From assembly GCA_001564255.1 (NCBI GenBank), contig LKNC01000131.1, positions 1-7,860 of the forward strand: DNA of 7,860 bases. Direction: 5' to 3'. Of the stretch, positions 1 to 5,985 are shown in pieces. Under the pieces are notes generated by a model, which searched no databases, was not told where the DNA came from, and saw nothing but the letters and a program-made list of their open reading frames with translations. The position numbers were made by a program, and so were the translations under genes. The stretch is from Natrialbaceae archaeon Tc-Br11_E2g1 (lineage in GTDB: Archaea > Halobacteriota > Halobacteria > Halobacteriales > Natrialbaceae). The stretch's first letter is position 1, and the number at the start of each line of letters is the position of its first letter.

Positions 1-1659
1 ATCCGGGGATCCGTTCTCACCTACACACGACTCGAGTACGTCCTCGGGGGGCTGTTGATGGTTGTGATCGTCGAGGCGACCCGTCGGGCCTACGGCAACG
101 TCCTCACCGCGGTGGTGTTGGTGACGATCGGATACGCACTGTTCGGTAACGTCCTTCCGGGGTGGTTTACCCACAGCGGCATCGATTCACAGCGAATGGT
201 CGAAATCTCGGTGCTCACCCTGGGCGGTGTCTACGGCAACATCGTCGAAGTCGGCGTTACCTGGGTCGCGATCTTTCTCATCTACGCCGGGTTGCTCGAG
301 GGGTACGGCGCGCTCAACATGGCGTTCGCACTCGGCAGGGTCGTCGAACGGCGGGTCCGCGCCGGGACGGCGCAGGCGGCCGTGCTCGCGAGCCTGTTTA
401 TGGGTTCGATCTCCGGCAGCGCCGTCGCGAACACGGCGACGACCGGATCGTTCACCATCCCGCTGATGAAAGAACGCGGGTTCAAAAGCGAGACGGCCGC
501 GGGGATCGAGTCGACGGCGTCATCGGGTGGACAGGTTATTCCGCCGGTGATGGGCGCTGCCGCGTTCGTGATGGCCGGCATCCTCAACATCCCGTACGTC
601 GATATCATCGCCCTGGCGTTGCTGCCGGCGATCCTGTTTTACATGACGATATCGGTGTCGACGCACATCCTCTCGTTGAAACAGGGGTTGACCGAGGAGT
701 CGGCGATCTTTGAGGACGGCGACGACGGGCGCAACCGGTTACCCGGTGAGGGAGTGTTGCTCCACGGTCTCCCGATCCTCGCGTCGCTCGTCATCCTCAT
801 CTACTACCTCGCATGGGTCCGGTTTGACCCGATGACGTCGGCGTTGCGAGCGATGGTCGCGCTCGTCGCGATGCAGTTCGTCTGGCAGTTCGTCCTCTCC
901 GGGTTCGAGACGGGCTCGCTCGTACTGACGGCCAAAAAGACCGTACAGGGGTTACAGATCGGCGCGGTGACCGCCGGCCCCATCTTCGTGGTGCTCGGAA
1001 GCATCGGAATCATCGTCGAGATGATCGGTGTCGGCACGTTCACACAGCTTCTCACGTTCGCGATGCTCGACGTCTCCGGCGGGAGCTTACTCGTCTTGCT
1101 GTTTTTCGCGATGTTGATGTCGCTTATGTTCGGGCTCGGCATGCCGACCGTCGCCGCCTACGTGCTCGTGGCGATCTTCGTCGGCCCTGCCGTCGTCGAA
1201 TTCGGCGTCGAACAGGTCTACGCCCACATGTTCGTGTTCTACTTCGCGATCCTCTCTGCGATCACTCCCCCCGTCGCCCTGACCTGCGTGGTCGCCTGTA
1301 AGATCGCGAACGTCGGCTTCTTCAAGACGTGTGAACAGGCACTGAAGATCGCCCTCCCCGCGTTCTTCCTTCCCTACGCGTTCATCGTCCACCCCAACTT
1401 GCTCCACTGGGACGGTGGCACCGTCCTGGCGTTCCCGCTCGTCGCCATCGGCCTCCTCGGACTGATCGTCACGATAAACGGCCACTTCGTGGCCCACGTT
1501 TCGTTCCCCCTCCGGGCTCTCGCCGGGGTGTGTGCGCTATCGATCGTCTTCGTCAACCAGCCGGCGCTCAATATCGGTGCCGCGATCGTCATCGTCACGC
1601 TCATGGGCAAAAACTATCGCACCCACACCAGCCAGCCGACGCCGTCGGTCAGCGACTGA
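1..1659 (+). CDS. TRAP transporter fused permease (4TM/12TM type), 5' end outside the window
   Basis: Integral membrane subunit of a tripartite ATP-independent periplasmic (TRAP) transporter, which moves an organic acid in with a cation gradient after delivery by a binding protein. The frame is open from base 1, and the residues before the first ATG (position 55) already belong to the conserved stretch leading into EATRR (73-87). The true start is therefore upstream and the ATG at 55 is internal. Almost the whole protein is hydrophobic helices. Family hallmarks are GSISGSAVANTATTG (from 403), then TASSGGQVIPPVMGAAAF (514-567), and FGLGMPTVAAYV (from 1129), which resembles the DctM-type GMPTxAAY signature. 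A polar, acidic loop at about 690-760 separates helix bundles. Fusion of the small and large membrane subunits is usual for TAXI-type TRAP systems, and the next gene encodes a TAXI protein. A strong promoter lies between the two, so they need not share one transcript. Family assignment is secure; the substrate is unknown. Confidence 0.93.
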   Translation: MRGSVLTYTRLEYVLGGLLMVVIVEATRRAYGNVLTAVVLVTIGYALFGNVLPGWFTHSGIDSQRMVEISVLTLGGVYGNIVEVGVTWVAIFLIYAGLLEGYGALNMAFALGRVVERRVRAGTAQAAVLASLFMGSISGSAVANTATTGSFTIPLMKERGFKSETAAGIESTASSGGQVIPPVMGAAAFVMAGILNIPYVDIIALALLPAILFYMTISVSTHILSLKQGLTEESAIFEDGDDGRNRLPGEGVLLHGLPILASLVILIYYLAWVRFDPMTSALRAMVALVAMQFVWQFVLSGFETGSLVLTAKKTVQGLQIGAVTAGPIFVVLGSIGIIVEMIGVGTFTQLLTFAMLDVSGGSLLVLLFFAMLMSLMFGLGMPTVAAYVLVAIFVGPAVVEFGVEQVYAHMFVFYFAILSAITPPVALTCVVACKIANVGFFKTCEQALKIALPAFFLPYAFIVHPNLLHWDGGTVLAFPLVAIGLLGLIVTINGHFVAHVSFPLRALAGVCALSIVFVNQPALNIGAAIVIVTLMGKNYRTHTSQPTPSVSD

Positions 1660-1698
1660 CGGACTCCTTACTTCCCGATCCACAGGAAAGCTCATCAA

Positions 1699-1716
1699 CG
1701 AAATATATATATAAAC
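1699..1716 (+). promoter_or_regulatory. Archaeal promoter (BRE plus TATA) for the TAXI-amidohydrolase-Rieske-MBL gene set
   Basis: A run of alternating A and T with the core ATATATATATAAAC stands out in GC-rich DNA. It is preceded by a purine-rich CGAAA that fits a BRE. Its centre is about 30 bp before the ATG at 1738, so transcription would start only a few bases ahead of the start codon, giving a leaderless or nearly leaderless mRNA as is common in haloarchaea. No Shine-Dalgarno sequence precedes that ATG, which agrees. It implies that the binding-protein gene starts its own transcript even though the permease ends only 78 bp upstream. Confidence 0.72.
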
Positions 1717-1737
1717 TCGACCCATGGTAGTCCTTGT

Positions 1738-2805
1738 ATGGCAAAGAAAGCCGATAGTCTACACAGGCGTACGTACCTCAAAGTCGCATCCGTCGGAGCG
1801 CTCGGCGGACTCGCAGGCTGTCTCGGCGAGGACGACAACGGCACCAACGGAACGGGGGCACCCATCGGCGAGACGTGGACCGTCGGGACGCCCGGCGAGG
1901 GGTCGACGCTGCACAACATCGCGAGCGCGCTCGCGCGAACCCTCGATGAGCACAACGACGACATCGACCTCGAGGTCGGCTCCTACGGCGGCAGTGAGGA
2001 GGCGATCCGACTTCTCGGTCGCGGCGAAGACGAGATGGCCGCTTCCGCGCTGCCACTCGGTGCCGCCGCGTACAACGACGAGGAACCCGTCCCCGACGGA
2101 CCGACCGACTTCACCGGCGATAACGCCGTCGAGACGAAGGCGCTCCAGGGGATCAACCCCTACGACTTCAGACTGTTCTGGATCACCCTCGAGGACAGCG
2201 GCATCGAGACCGTCGAGGACTTCGCCGGACAGGAGGTGAGCGTCGGACCCACCGGTGCCGACTTCAACAACATGACGTTCCTCTCGGTGACGGGCATGCT
2301 CGACGACGTCGAGACGACCAACAACGACTGGGAGGATGTCGCCCCGGCGCTCACGGAGGGGCGGATCGACGCCGGCCCCCTGTACGCGACCAACGGCGTC
2401 GTTCCCCCGGGGTGGGCCGCCGAACTCCTCTCCAACGAGGACGTCAGGATCGTCGAGTACACCGACGATCAACTCGACGACATCGCCGCCTCCGGCTACG
2501 CGAACATCGACGACACCGACCTCGTCGAAGTCTTCGACATCGATCCACCACAGGACACGGTCGCCTCCTGTCGGGTCCCGTACGGCTACTTCTTCAGCGA
2601 AGACCTCGACGCCGATATGGTCTACTCCTTCTCGGAGACGATCTTCGAGAACATCGAGGAAATCCAGGAGTACGACGCCGCCGCCGAAGACTTCACCCTC
2701 GAGTACGCTGCAGAAGGTCTCACGCCCGAGGTCCCGGTCCACCCCGGGTTCGCGGAGTACCTCCAGGACGAGGATATGTGGGATGATGACTTGACACAGG
2801 GATGA
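1738..2805 (+). CDS. TAXI family TRAP transporter solute-binding lipoprotein
   Basis: Extracytoplasmic binding protein that captures the substrate and hands it to the TRAP permease. The N-terminus carries a Tat signal, RRTYLK at residues 10-15, a short hydrophobic stretch and the lipobox LAGC, with C28 as the expected lipidated cysteine. The mature protein begins with a D/N/G/T-rich linker, typical of haloarchaeal lipoproteins. TAXI features follow: GTPGEGSTLHNIASALART near residue 50, GSYGGSEEAIRLL near 80-92 (counterpart of the family GGSxxNxxLL block), a segment like 'sGIxTVeDfaGqeVsVGptGad', and ALTEGRIDAG before a 'P-x-G-W-A-A-E-L' stretch where the family usually has its 'DAxFxxxGxP' block. 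At 355 aa the length is normal. The ATG at 1738 is chosen because it gives the signal peptide and suits the TATA box. It heads a likely operon, with only 16 bp to the amidohydrolase. The neighbouring permease is its natural partner. The ligand cannot be read from the sequence. Confidence 0.9.
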   Translation: MAKKADSLHRRTYLKVASVGALGGLAGCLGEDDNGTNGTGAPIGETWTVGTPGEGSTLHNIASALARTLDEHNDDIDLEVGSYGGSEEAIRLLGRGEDEMAASALPLGAAAYNDEEPVPDGPTDFTGDNAVETKALQGINPYDFRLFWITLEDSGIETVEDFAGQEVSVGPTGADFNNMTFLSVTGMLDDVETTNNDWEDVAPALTEGRIDAGPLYATNGVVPPGWAAELLSNEDVRIVEYTDDQLDDIAASGYANIDDTDLVEVFDIDPPQDTVASCRVPYGYFFSEDLDADMVYSFSETIFENIEEIQEYDAAAEDFTLEYAAEGLTPEVPVHPGFAEYLQDEDMWDDDLTQG

Positions 2806-2811
2806 TCGCCC

Positions 2812-2817
2812 GGAGTG
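2812..2817 (+). promoter_or_regulatory. Ribosome binding site of the amidohydrolase gene
   Basis: GGAGTG in the 16-base gap after the TAXI stop codon matches most of the haloarchaeal anti-SD complement (GGAGGTG), and the following gap to the ATG at 2822 is 4 bases (6 from the GGAG core). It supports that start codon and translation from a shared transcript with the TAXI gene. Confidence 0.5.
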
Positions 2818-2821
2818 GACG

Positions 2822-3913
2822 ATGAGTACCCCACTTCGATCGGTCGAGGACCTCGAGACGATCGTCGACGCCGACTCCCACGTCGCGGAGTCCGTCGACG
2901 ACATCGTCGAGTACATCGACGGGGACCGATTCAGCGGCAGCCTCGAGATCCTTTCTCACTCGACGAACCCGGTGATGGACGTCTATTCGAACTCGCTGCC
3001 GACGCCGGGGTTCGTCGACCGCGGGTACGAGATCGACGACGTCCACGCGAAGTTCGACCAACTCGAGGAGTTCGGGATCACCCACGCACTGATCGGGCCG
3101 ACGACCAACCTGAACATCGCGAGCGTCGACAACCCCCAGCTCGCGTTAGCGCTTGCAAACGGCTACAACTCGTGGGTGCTCGAGGAGTTCATCGAGCGCC
3201 ACGACCGTCTCTACGGTCACGTCCTCGTTCCCCACCACAAACCCGACCGCGCCGTCGAGGAGATCGAACGGCTGGCGGACCGTCCGTCGATCCGCGGGAT
3301 CTACCTGCCGGGCACGGGGACGGTCCCCCCGCTCGGGGACGAGCGGTACGATCCGATCTACGAGGCCGCGTCCGAACACGACATGCCGGTCGTCGTCCAC
3401 GCCTCGATCGGGGCGAGTCACACCATGTTCCCGACACAGACGATGTGGAACGAGACCTACGCCGAAGAGCACGTCATCACGCATCCGTTCACCCACATGT
3501 GGAACCTCACGACGATGTTGCTTCGGGGCGTTCCGGAACGGTTCCCCGATGTAACGTTCGTCTTCCAGGAGGCCGGAGTCGGCTGGATCCCGTACCTCCT
3601 GTGGCGTCTCGACGACCACTACCTGCAGTTCGCCGACGAACTCCCGTACCTCGAGAAACTGCCGAGCGAGTACGTTCGCGATCAGTTCTATTTCACCACA
3701 CAGCCCCTCGGCCACACCGCACACAACGGCCGACACCTCGCCTGGGCCATCGAGATGGCGGGCCCCGAGTCGATCATGTACTCGTCGGATCTCCCGCACA
3801 CGGATTTCGACCCGCCCGAGGAGCTGTTCGACCGGATCCGGCCGGCGTTCGACGACGACGTCGTCGCGGGGATCATGGGCGAAACCGCGGCGGAGGTGTT
3901 CGACCTCGAATGA
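2822..3913 (+). CDS. Amidohydrolase-2 family (TIM-barrel) metal-dependent hydrolase or decarboxylase
   Basis: Cytoplasmic enzyme of the amidohydrolase superfamily, Amidohydro_2 branch, which includes ACMSD and related non-oxidative decarboxylases as well as hydrolases. The barrel opens with DADSHVAE, where D18 and H20 take the place of the usual HxH metal motif; this D-S-H form is common in the 'DADSHxxE' subgroup. Further probable metal or catalytic residues are H193 in VVVHAS, H221 and H225 in HPFTHM, E250 in FQEAGVGW, and D323 in YSSDLPH, where the barrel's terminal aspartate is expected. The FQEAGVGWIPYLLWRLD segment is characteristic of this subgroup. Length 363 aa is normal. It lies 16 bp after the TAXI gene and its stop overlaps the start of the Rieske gene (ATGA), so the two are probably translated together. 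Decarboxylation of an imported carboxylic acid is an attractive role but is inferred; a hydrolase role is equally compatible with the residues. Confidence 0.88.
   Translation: MSTPLRSVEDLETIVDADSHVAESVDDIVEYIDGDRFSGSLEILSHSTNPVMDVYSNSLPTPGFVDRGYEIDDVHAKFDQLEEFGITHALIGPTTNLNIASVDNPQLALALANGYNSWVLEEFIERHDRLYGHVLVPHHKPDRAVEEIERLADRPSIRGIYLPGTGTVPPLGDERYDPIYEAASEHDMPVVVHASIGASHTMFPTQTMWNETYAEEHVITHPFTHMWNLTTMLLRGVPERFPDVTFVFQEAGVGWIPYLLWRLDDHYLQFADELPYLEKLPSEYVRDQFYFTTQPLGHTAHNGRHLAWAIEMAGPESIMYSSDLPHTDFDPPEELFDRIRPAFDDDVVAGIMGETAAEVFDLE
3892..3898 (+). promoter_or_regulatory. Ribosome binding site of the Rieske gene, inside the amidohydrolase gene
   Basis: GGAGGTG, a complete match to the haloarchaeal Shine-Dalgarno core, lies within the last codons of the amidohydrolase, 11 bases before the ATG at 3910. 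Together with the ATGA stop/start overlap it decides the start of the Rieske gene within a frame that stays open much further upstream. Confidence 0.62.
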
Positions 3914-4266
3914 CGACCCGACACCGGGTGGCGAACGTCGACGAGTTCACCGACGACCCCGACCGGGTCATCCGCGAAGTCGACGGCCTCGAGGTCGGCG
4001 TCTTCTTCGTCGACGGCGAGTACTACGCGCTCGCGAACTACTGTGTCCACCAGGGTGCCCCCCTCTGTGAGGGGCGAGTCACCGGCGAGATGGACGTCGA
4101 CGAAAACTGGGAGTGGGAGTACGACCACGACCCCTGCGTCGTCACCTGTCCGTGGCACGAGTGGAAGTTCGACCTCGAGACCGGTGTCAACGTCTCCGAC
4201 GACCGCTACGTGACGCCGACGTTCGAGACGGCCGTCGAAGACGACACCGTGTACGTCCTGCGCTAA
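3910..4266 (+). CDS. Small Rieske [2Fe-2S] protein with an enlarged inter-motif loop
   Basis: Soluble one-electron carrier of 118 aa. The cluster ligands are C45-x-H47 (in NYCVHQGAP) and C80-x-x-H83 (in CPWHEWKFD), the standard Rieske pattern; the WKFDLETG after the second pair is as in NirD-like and ferredoxin-type Rieske domains. Between the two pairs there are 32 residues instead of the roughly 16-17 of ordinary Rieske ferredoxins. The extra loop is acidic and aromatic (DENWEWEYDHD) and is bracketed by two further cysteines, C53 and C76. There is no signal peptide, membrane anchor or mononuclear-iron domain, so this is not an oxygenase large subunit. I recall bacterial small Rieske proteins with a similar long loop and the same HxGAPLCxGxVTG start, found beside amidohydrolase-2 genes. 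The start follows from the strong GGAGGTG and the ATGA overlap. Likely role: electron supply to an oxidoreductase of the same pathway, partner unknown. Confidence 0.88.
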   Translation: MTTRHRVANVDEFTDDPDRVIREVDGLEVGVFFVDGEYYALANYCVHQGAPLCEGRVTGEMDVDENWEWEYDHDPCVVTCPWHEWKFDLETGVNVSDDRYVTPTFETAVEDDTVYVLR

Positions 4267-4336
4267 CGCCATCGAAACGGGCGCTTTCACCGAACGAGAT
4301 GAGGGAAGTCTTCAAGTACGTCCACCCCTGACAGCG

Positions 4337-5152
4337 ATGTACACCCATATGGCACGGAAGATCGGACCGGATATTTACCAGATCCAACAGTGCATCGACA
4401 AGCCCGTCATGACGGACGCGATGCGCGATGACCCACCCGAGTGGTTCGACGGTGACCGCCTCGTACACGTCTGTAACAACGCCTACCTCATCGCCGGCGA
4501 ACGGACGCTCCTGTACGATACCGTCTCCCCCGGCGCGCGCGAACAGCTCATGGACGCCCTCGATGAACTGCTCGGCGGGGACTCACTCGACTACGTGGTC
4601 CCCTCACACCCGGAAGCGCCACACGCCGGCAACGCGAACGCACTCCTCCAGCGCTACCCCGACGCGACGTTGCTCTCTTCGGCCTACGGTCGCGGGGAGG
4701 AACTCTACTACCTCGACCAAGGACGGAAGGTCGAAGCCGGCGAGACACTCGACCTCGGCGGCTACACCGTCGAGTTCCTGGAAGCCACCTTCCCTGACAC
4801 GGCCTTTCACATCTGGTTGAAAGAGCGGACGTCGAACGCGCTGTTTACCGCCGACTGGATGGGGTCGCCCCACCTCGAGGGCGAGTGTCTCCTCTTCAGT
4901 GACGAACTCGAGACGCCGTTGTCCCCCGAACAGATCCTCGAGTTCCAGGCACGGGCGCTTCGCTGGCTCCAGTACTGTGACCCGGAACCCGTGAAAGCCG
5001 CCATCGACGACCTGATCGAGGCCCACGACCCGGAGATCATCTGTCCCGGCCACGGGACGGTGATCCGGGAAGACGCCGTTGAGCACCTGAACGATATGAG
5101 AGACGTCGTAGACATGATCCTGACCGGCGACCGACTCGCGGAGCTGAAATAA
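4337..5152 (+). CDS. MBL-fold metalloprotein, flavodiiron-like, first of a pair
   Basis: Metallo-beta-lactamase fold protein, 271 aa, probably cytoplasmic. The metal motif is SHPEAPHAGN: H91-x-E93-x-P95-H96. This follows the H-x-E-x-D-H-x-G form of flavodiiron proteins (FDPs) rather than the H-x-H-x-D-H of glyoxalase II, but the aspartate is replaced by P95. The bridging aspartate is D173 (FTADWMG) and the last ligand is H239 (CPGHG). Counting back 19 residues from D173, where FDPs have a histidine ligand, there is D154. The protein ends at the MBL domain; the C-terminal flavodoxin domain of true FDPs is missing. It lies 70 bp after the Rieske gene and overlaps the next MBL gene by one base (TAATG). 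The ATG at 4337 is used, but M5 (4349) would also give a sensible N-terminus, and neither has a ribosome site. A weak AT-richer stretch at 4310-4318 could be a minor promoter. Fold is confident; reaction unknown. Confidence 0.82.
   Translation: MYTHMARKIGPDIYQIQQCIDKPVMTDAMRDDPPEWFDGDRLVHVCNNAYLIAGERTLLYDTVSPGAREQLMDALDELLGGDSLDYVVPSHPEAPHAGNANALLQRYPDATLLSSAYGRGEELYYLDQGRKVEAGETLDLGGYTVEFLEATFPDTAFHIWLKERTSNALFTADWMGSPHLEGECLLFSDELETPLSPEQILEFQARALRWLQYCDPEPVKAAIDDLIEAHDPEIICPGHGTVIREDAVEHLNDMRDVVDMILTGDRLAELK
5140..5147 (+). promoter_or_regulatory. Ribosome binding site of the second MBL gene
   Basis: GGAGCTGA in the last codons of the first MBL gene ends 4 bases before the ATG at 5152 (8 from GGAG). 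With the TAATG stop/start overlap this points to translational coupling and near-equal production of the two MBL proteins. Confidence 0.5.
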
Positions 5153-5913
5153 TGACCGACGAAACACATGCCGTCGACCTCCCCGGCGGCGTCCGCTGGC
5201 TCGATATTTGCTACCCGATGGAACGGCGACACCACCACATTTCGCCGTACGTCCTCGAGGGACCCGACGGCTCGGTCGTCGTCGAGGCGGGGTCGCTCGA
5301 ACACAAAGACGAGATCGTCTCACGCATCGAGGCTCTCGTCGGCGAGGACGGGATCGACGCGGCGATTCTCAGCCACTACGACCTGCCACACGTCGCCAAC
5401 GCCCGTGAGTTCCACCGGCGCTGGGAGTTCGACCTCTACACGTCGTTCAGCGGCACGTCGGCGAACCCCGAAACGCTCGGGATGGGGCCGTCGACGGGCT
5501 GTATGCACGATGAGACACGGGAGATCTGCGGTCGAACGTTCACCTTCCCGTGGCCGCCACTCGTGGACGCAGCACACACCATGTGGGTGTACGACCACGA
5601 CGCGAAGGCGATGTTTACGGGCGATATGGGCCACTACCACGACCCCGACGCCTGCCGGCGCGTCGTCGACGATCCGGCAAAGATGGTCTCCGTCGAGGAG
5701 ATCCGGTCGTACAACGAGGACGCGCTCCCGTTCACGAAGTATCTCGACCCGGCGAAGATGGGCGATGCGCTCGCGGAACTGCGTGAGCGATACGACGTCG
5801 AGATCTGGGCACCCGTTCACGGGAACCCGATCGTCGGCTCGACGCTCATCGAGACCTACCACGAGCGCTATGTGCAAGCGGTCGCGGCCACTCGCGACGC
5901 CGCGACGTCGTAA
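5152..5913 (+). CDS. MBL-fold metalloprotein, flavodiiron-like, second of a pair
   Basis: 253 aa protein with the same fold and domain limits as its upstream neighbour but clearly diverged from it. The metal motif is SHYDLPHVAN: H75-x-D77-x-P79-H80, again with proline where flavodiiron proteins have aspartate. The bridging aspartate is D158 (FTGDMG) and the last histidine is H223 (APVHG). The segment AAHTMWVYDHD before D158 aligns without gaps with the flavodiiron 'HWPETMFTYD' region as I recall it. The histidine ligand there corresponds to D139, with H142 three residues later. E45 (VVVEAG) sits where many MBL proteins have the first-strand aspartate. Two histidine clusters (HHH at 27-29 and HYH at 161-163) are additional candidate metal residues. 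No flavodoxin domain, signal peptide or membrane segment. It is the last gene of the plus-strand set and is coupled to the first MBL gene, which suggests that the two products act as a heteromer. Confidence 0.82.
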   Translation: MTDETHAVDLPGGVRWLDICYPMERRHHHISPYVLEGPDGSVVVEAGSLEHKDEIVSRIEALVGEDGIDAAILSHYDLPHVANAREFHRRWEFDLYTSFSGTSANPETLGMGPSTGCMHDETREICGRTFTFPWPPLVDAAHTMWVYDHDAKAMFTGDMGHYHDPDACRRVVDDPAKMVSVEEIRSYNEDALPFTKYLDPAKMGDALAELRERYDVEIWAPVHGNPIVGSTLIETYHERYVQAVAATRDAATS

Positions 5914-5914
5914 C

Positions 5915-5955
5915 CGAGCGATCAGTCCCGAGTCGCTCGAACGGCCGATCGGGAC
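5915..5955. terminator. Overlapping inverted repeats between convergent genes, possible bidirectional terminator
   Basis: The 72-bp gap between the second MBL gene and the convergent CMD-like gene holds two perfect 7-bp inverted repeats that share sequence. CGAGCGA (5915-5921) pairs with TCGCTCG (5933-5939). GTCCCGA (5925-5931) pairs with TCGGGAC (5949-5955). The second repeat's left arm lies in the loop of the first, so the hairpins would be mutually exclusive or form a pseudoknot-like fold. There is no long U tract, so termination is inferred from position only. Confidence 0.35.
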
Positions 5956-5985
5956 GTTACCCCACCGGTCGAACACGGAGGCCGC

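Noticed and set aside
1724..1738. ATG at 1724 (within CCATGG) as the start of the first TAXI gene
   Set aside because: It is in another frame and gives an Arg/Ser/Thr-rich product. The ATG at 1738 gives the Tat signal and lipobox.
1759..2916. A 385-codon open frame on the minus strand
   Set aside because: It runs antisense to the TAXI gene and its Val/Asp-rich translation is the usual mirror of haloarchaeal coding sequence. It has no recognisable motif.
2815..4266. A 483-codon open frame on the plus strand ending with the Rieske domain
   Set aside because: Only the last 118 residues look like protein of this organism. Before 3910 the frame is Arg/Pro-rich and out of frame with the well-supported amidohydrolase. 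The GGAGGTG site and ATGA overlap place the real start at 3910.
3910..4266. Ring-hydroxylating dioxygenase large subunit
   Set aside because: At 118 aa there is only the Rieske domain and no mononuclear iron catalytic domain.
3146..5323. Long minus-strand open frames opposite the amidohydrolase, Rieske and MBL genes
   Set aside because: All lie antisense to genes with clear motifs and show the Arg-rich composition of GC-rich shadow frames.
4337..5913. Calling the MBL genes glyoxalase II, lactonase or complete flavodiiron proteins
   Set aside because: The H-x-H-x-D-H motif of glyoxalase II and lactonases is absent, and the flavodoxin domain and two of the usual iron ligands of flavodiiron proteins are missing. 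Only the fold and a flavodiiron-like motif are supported.
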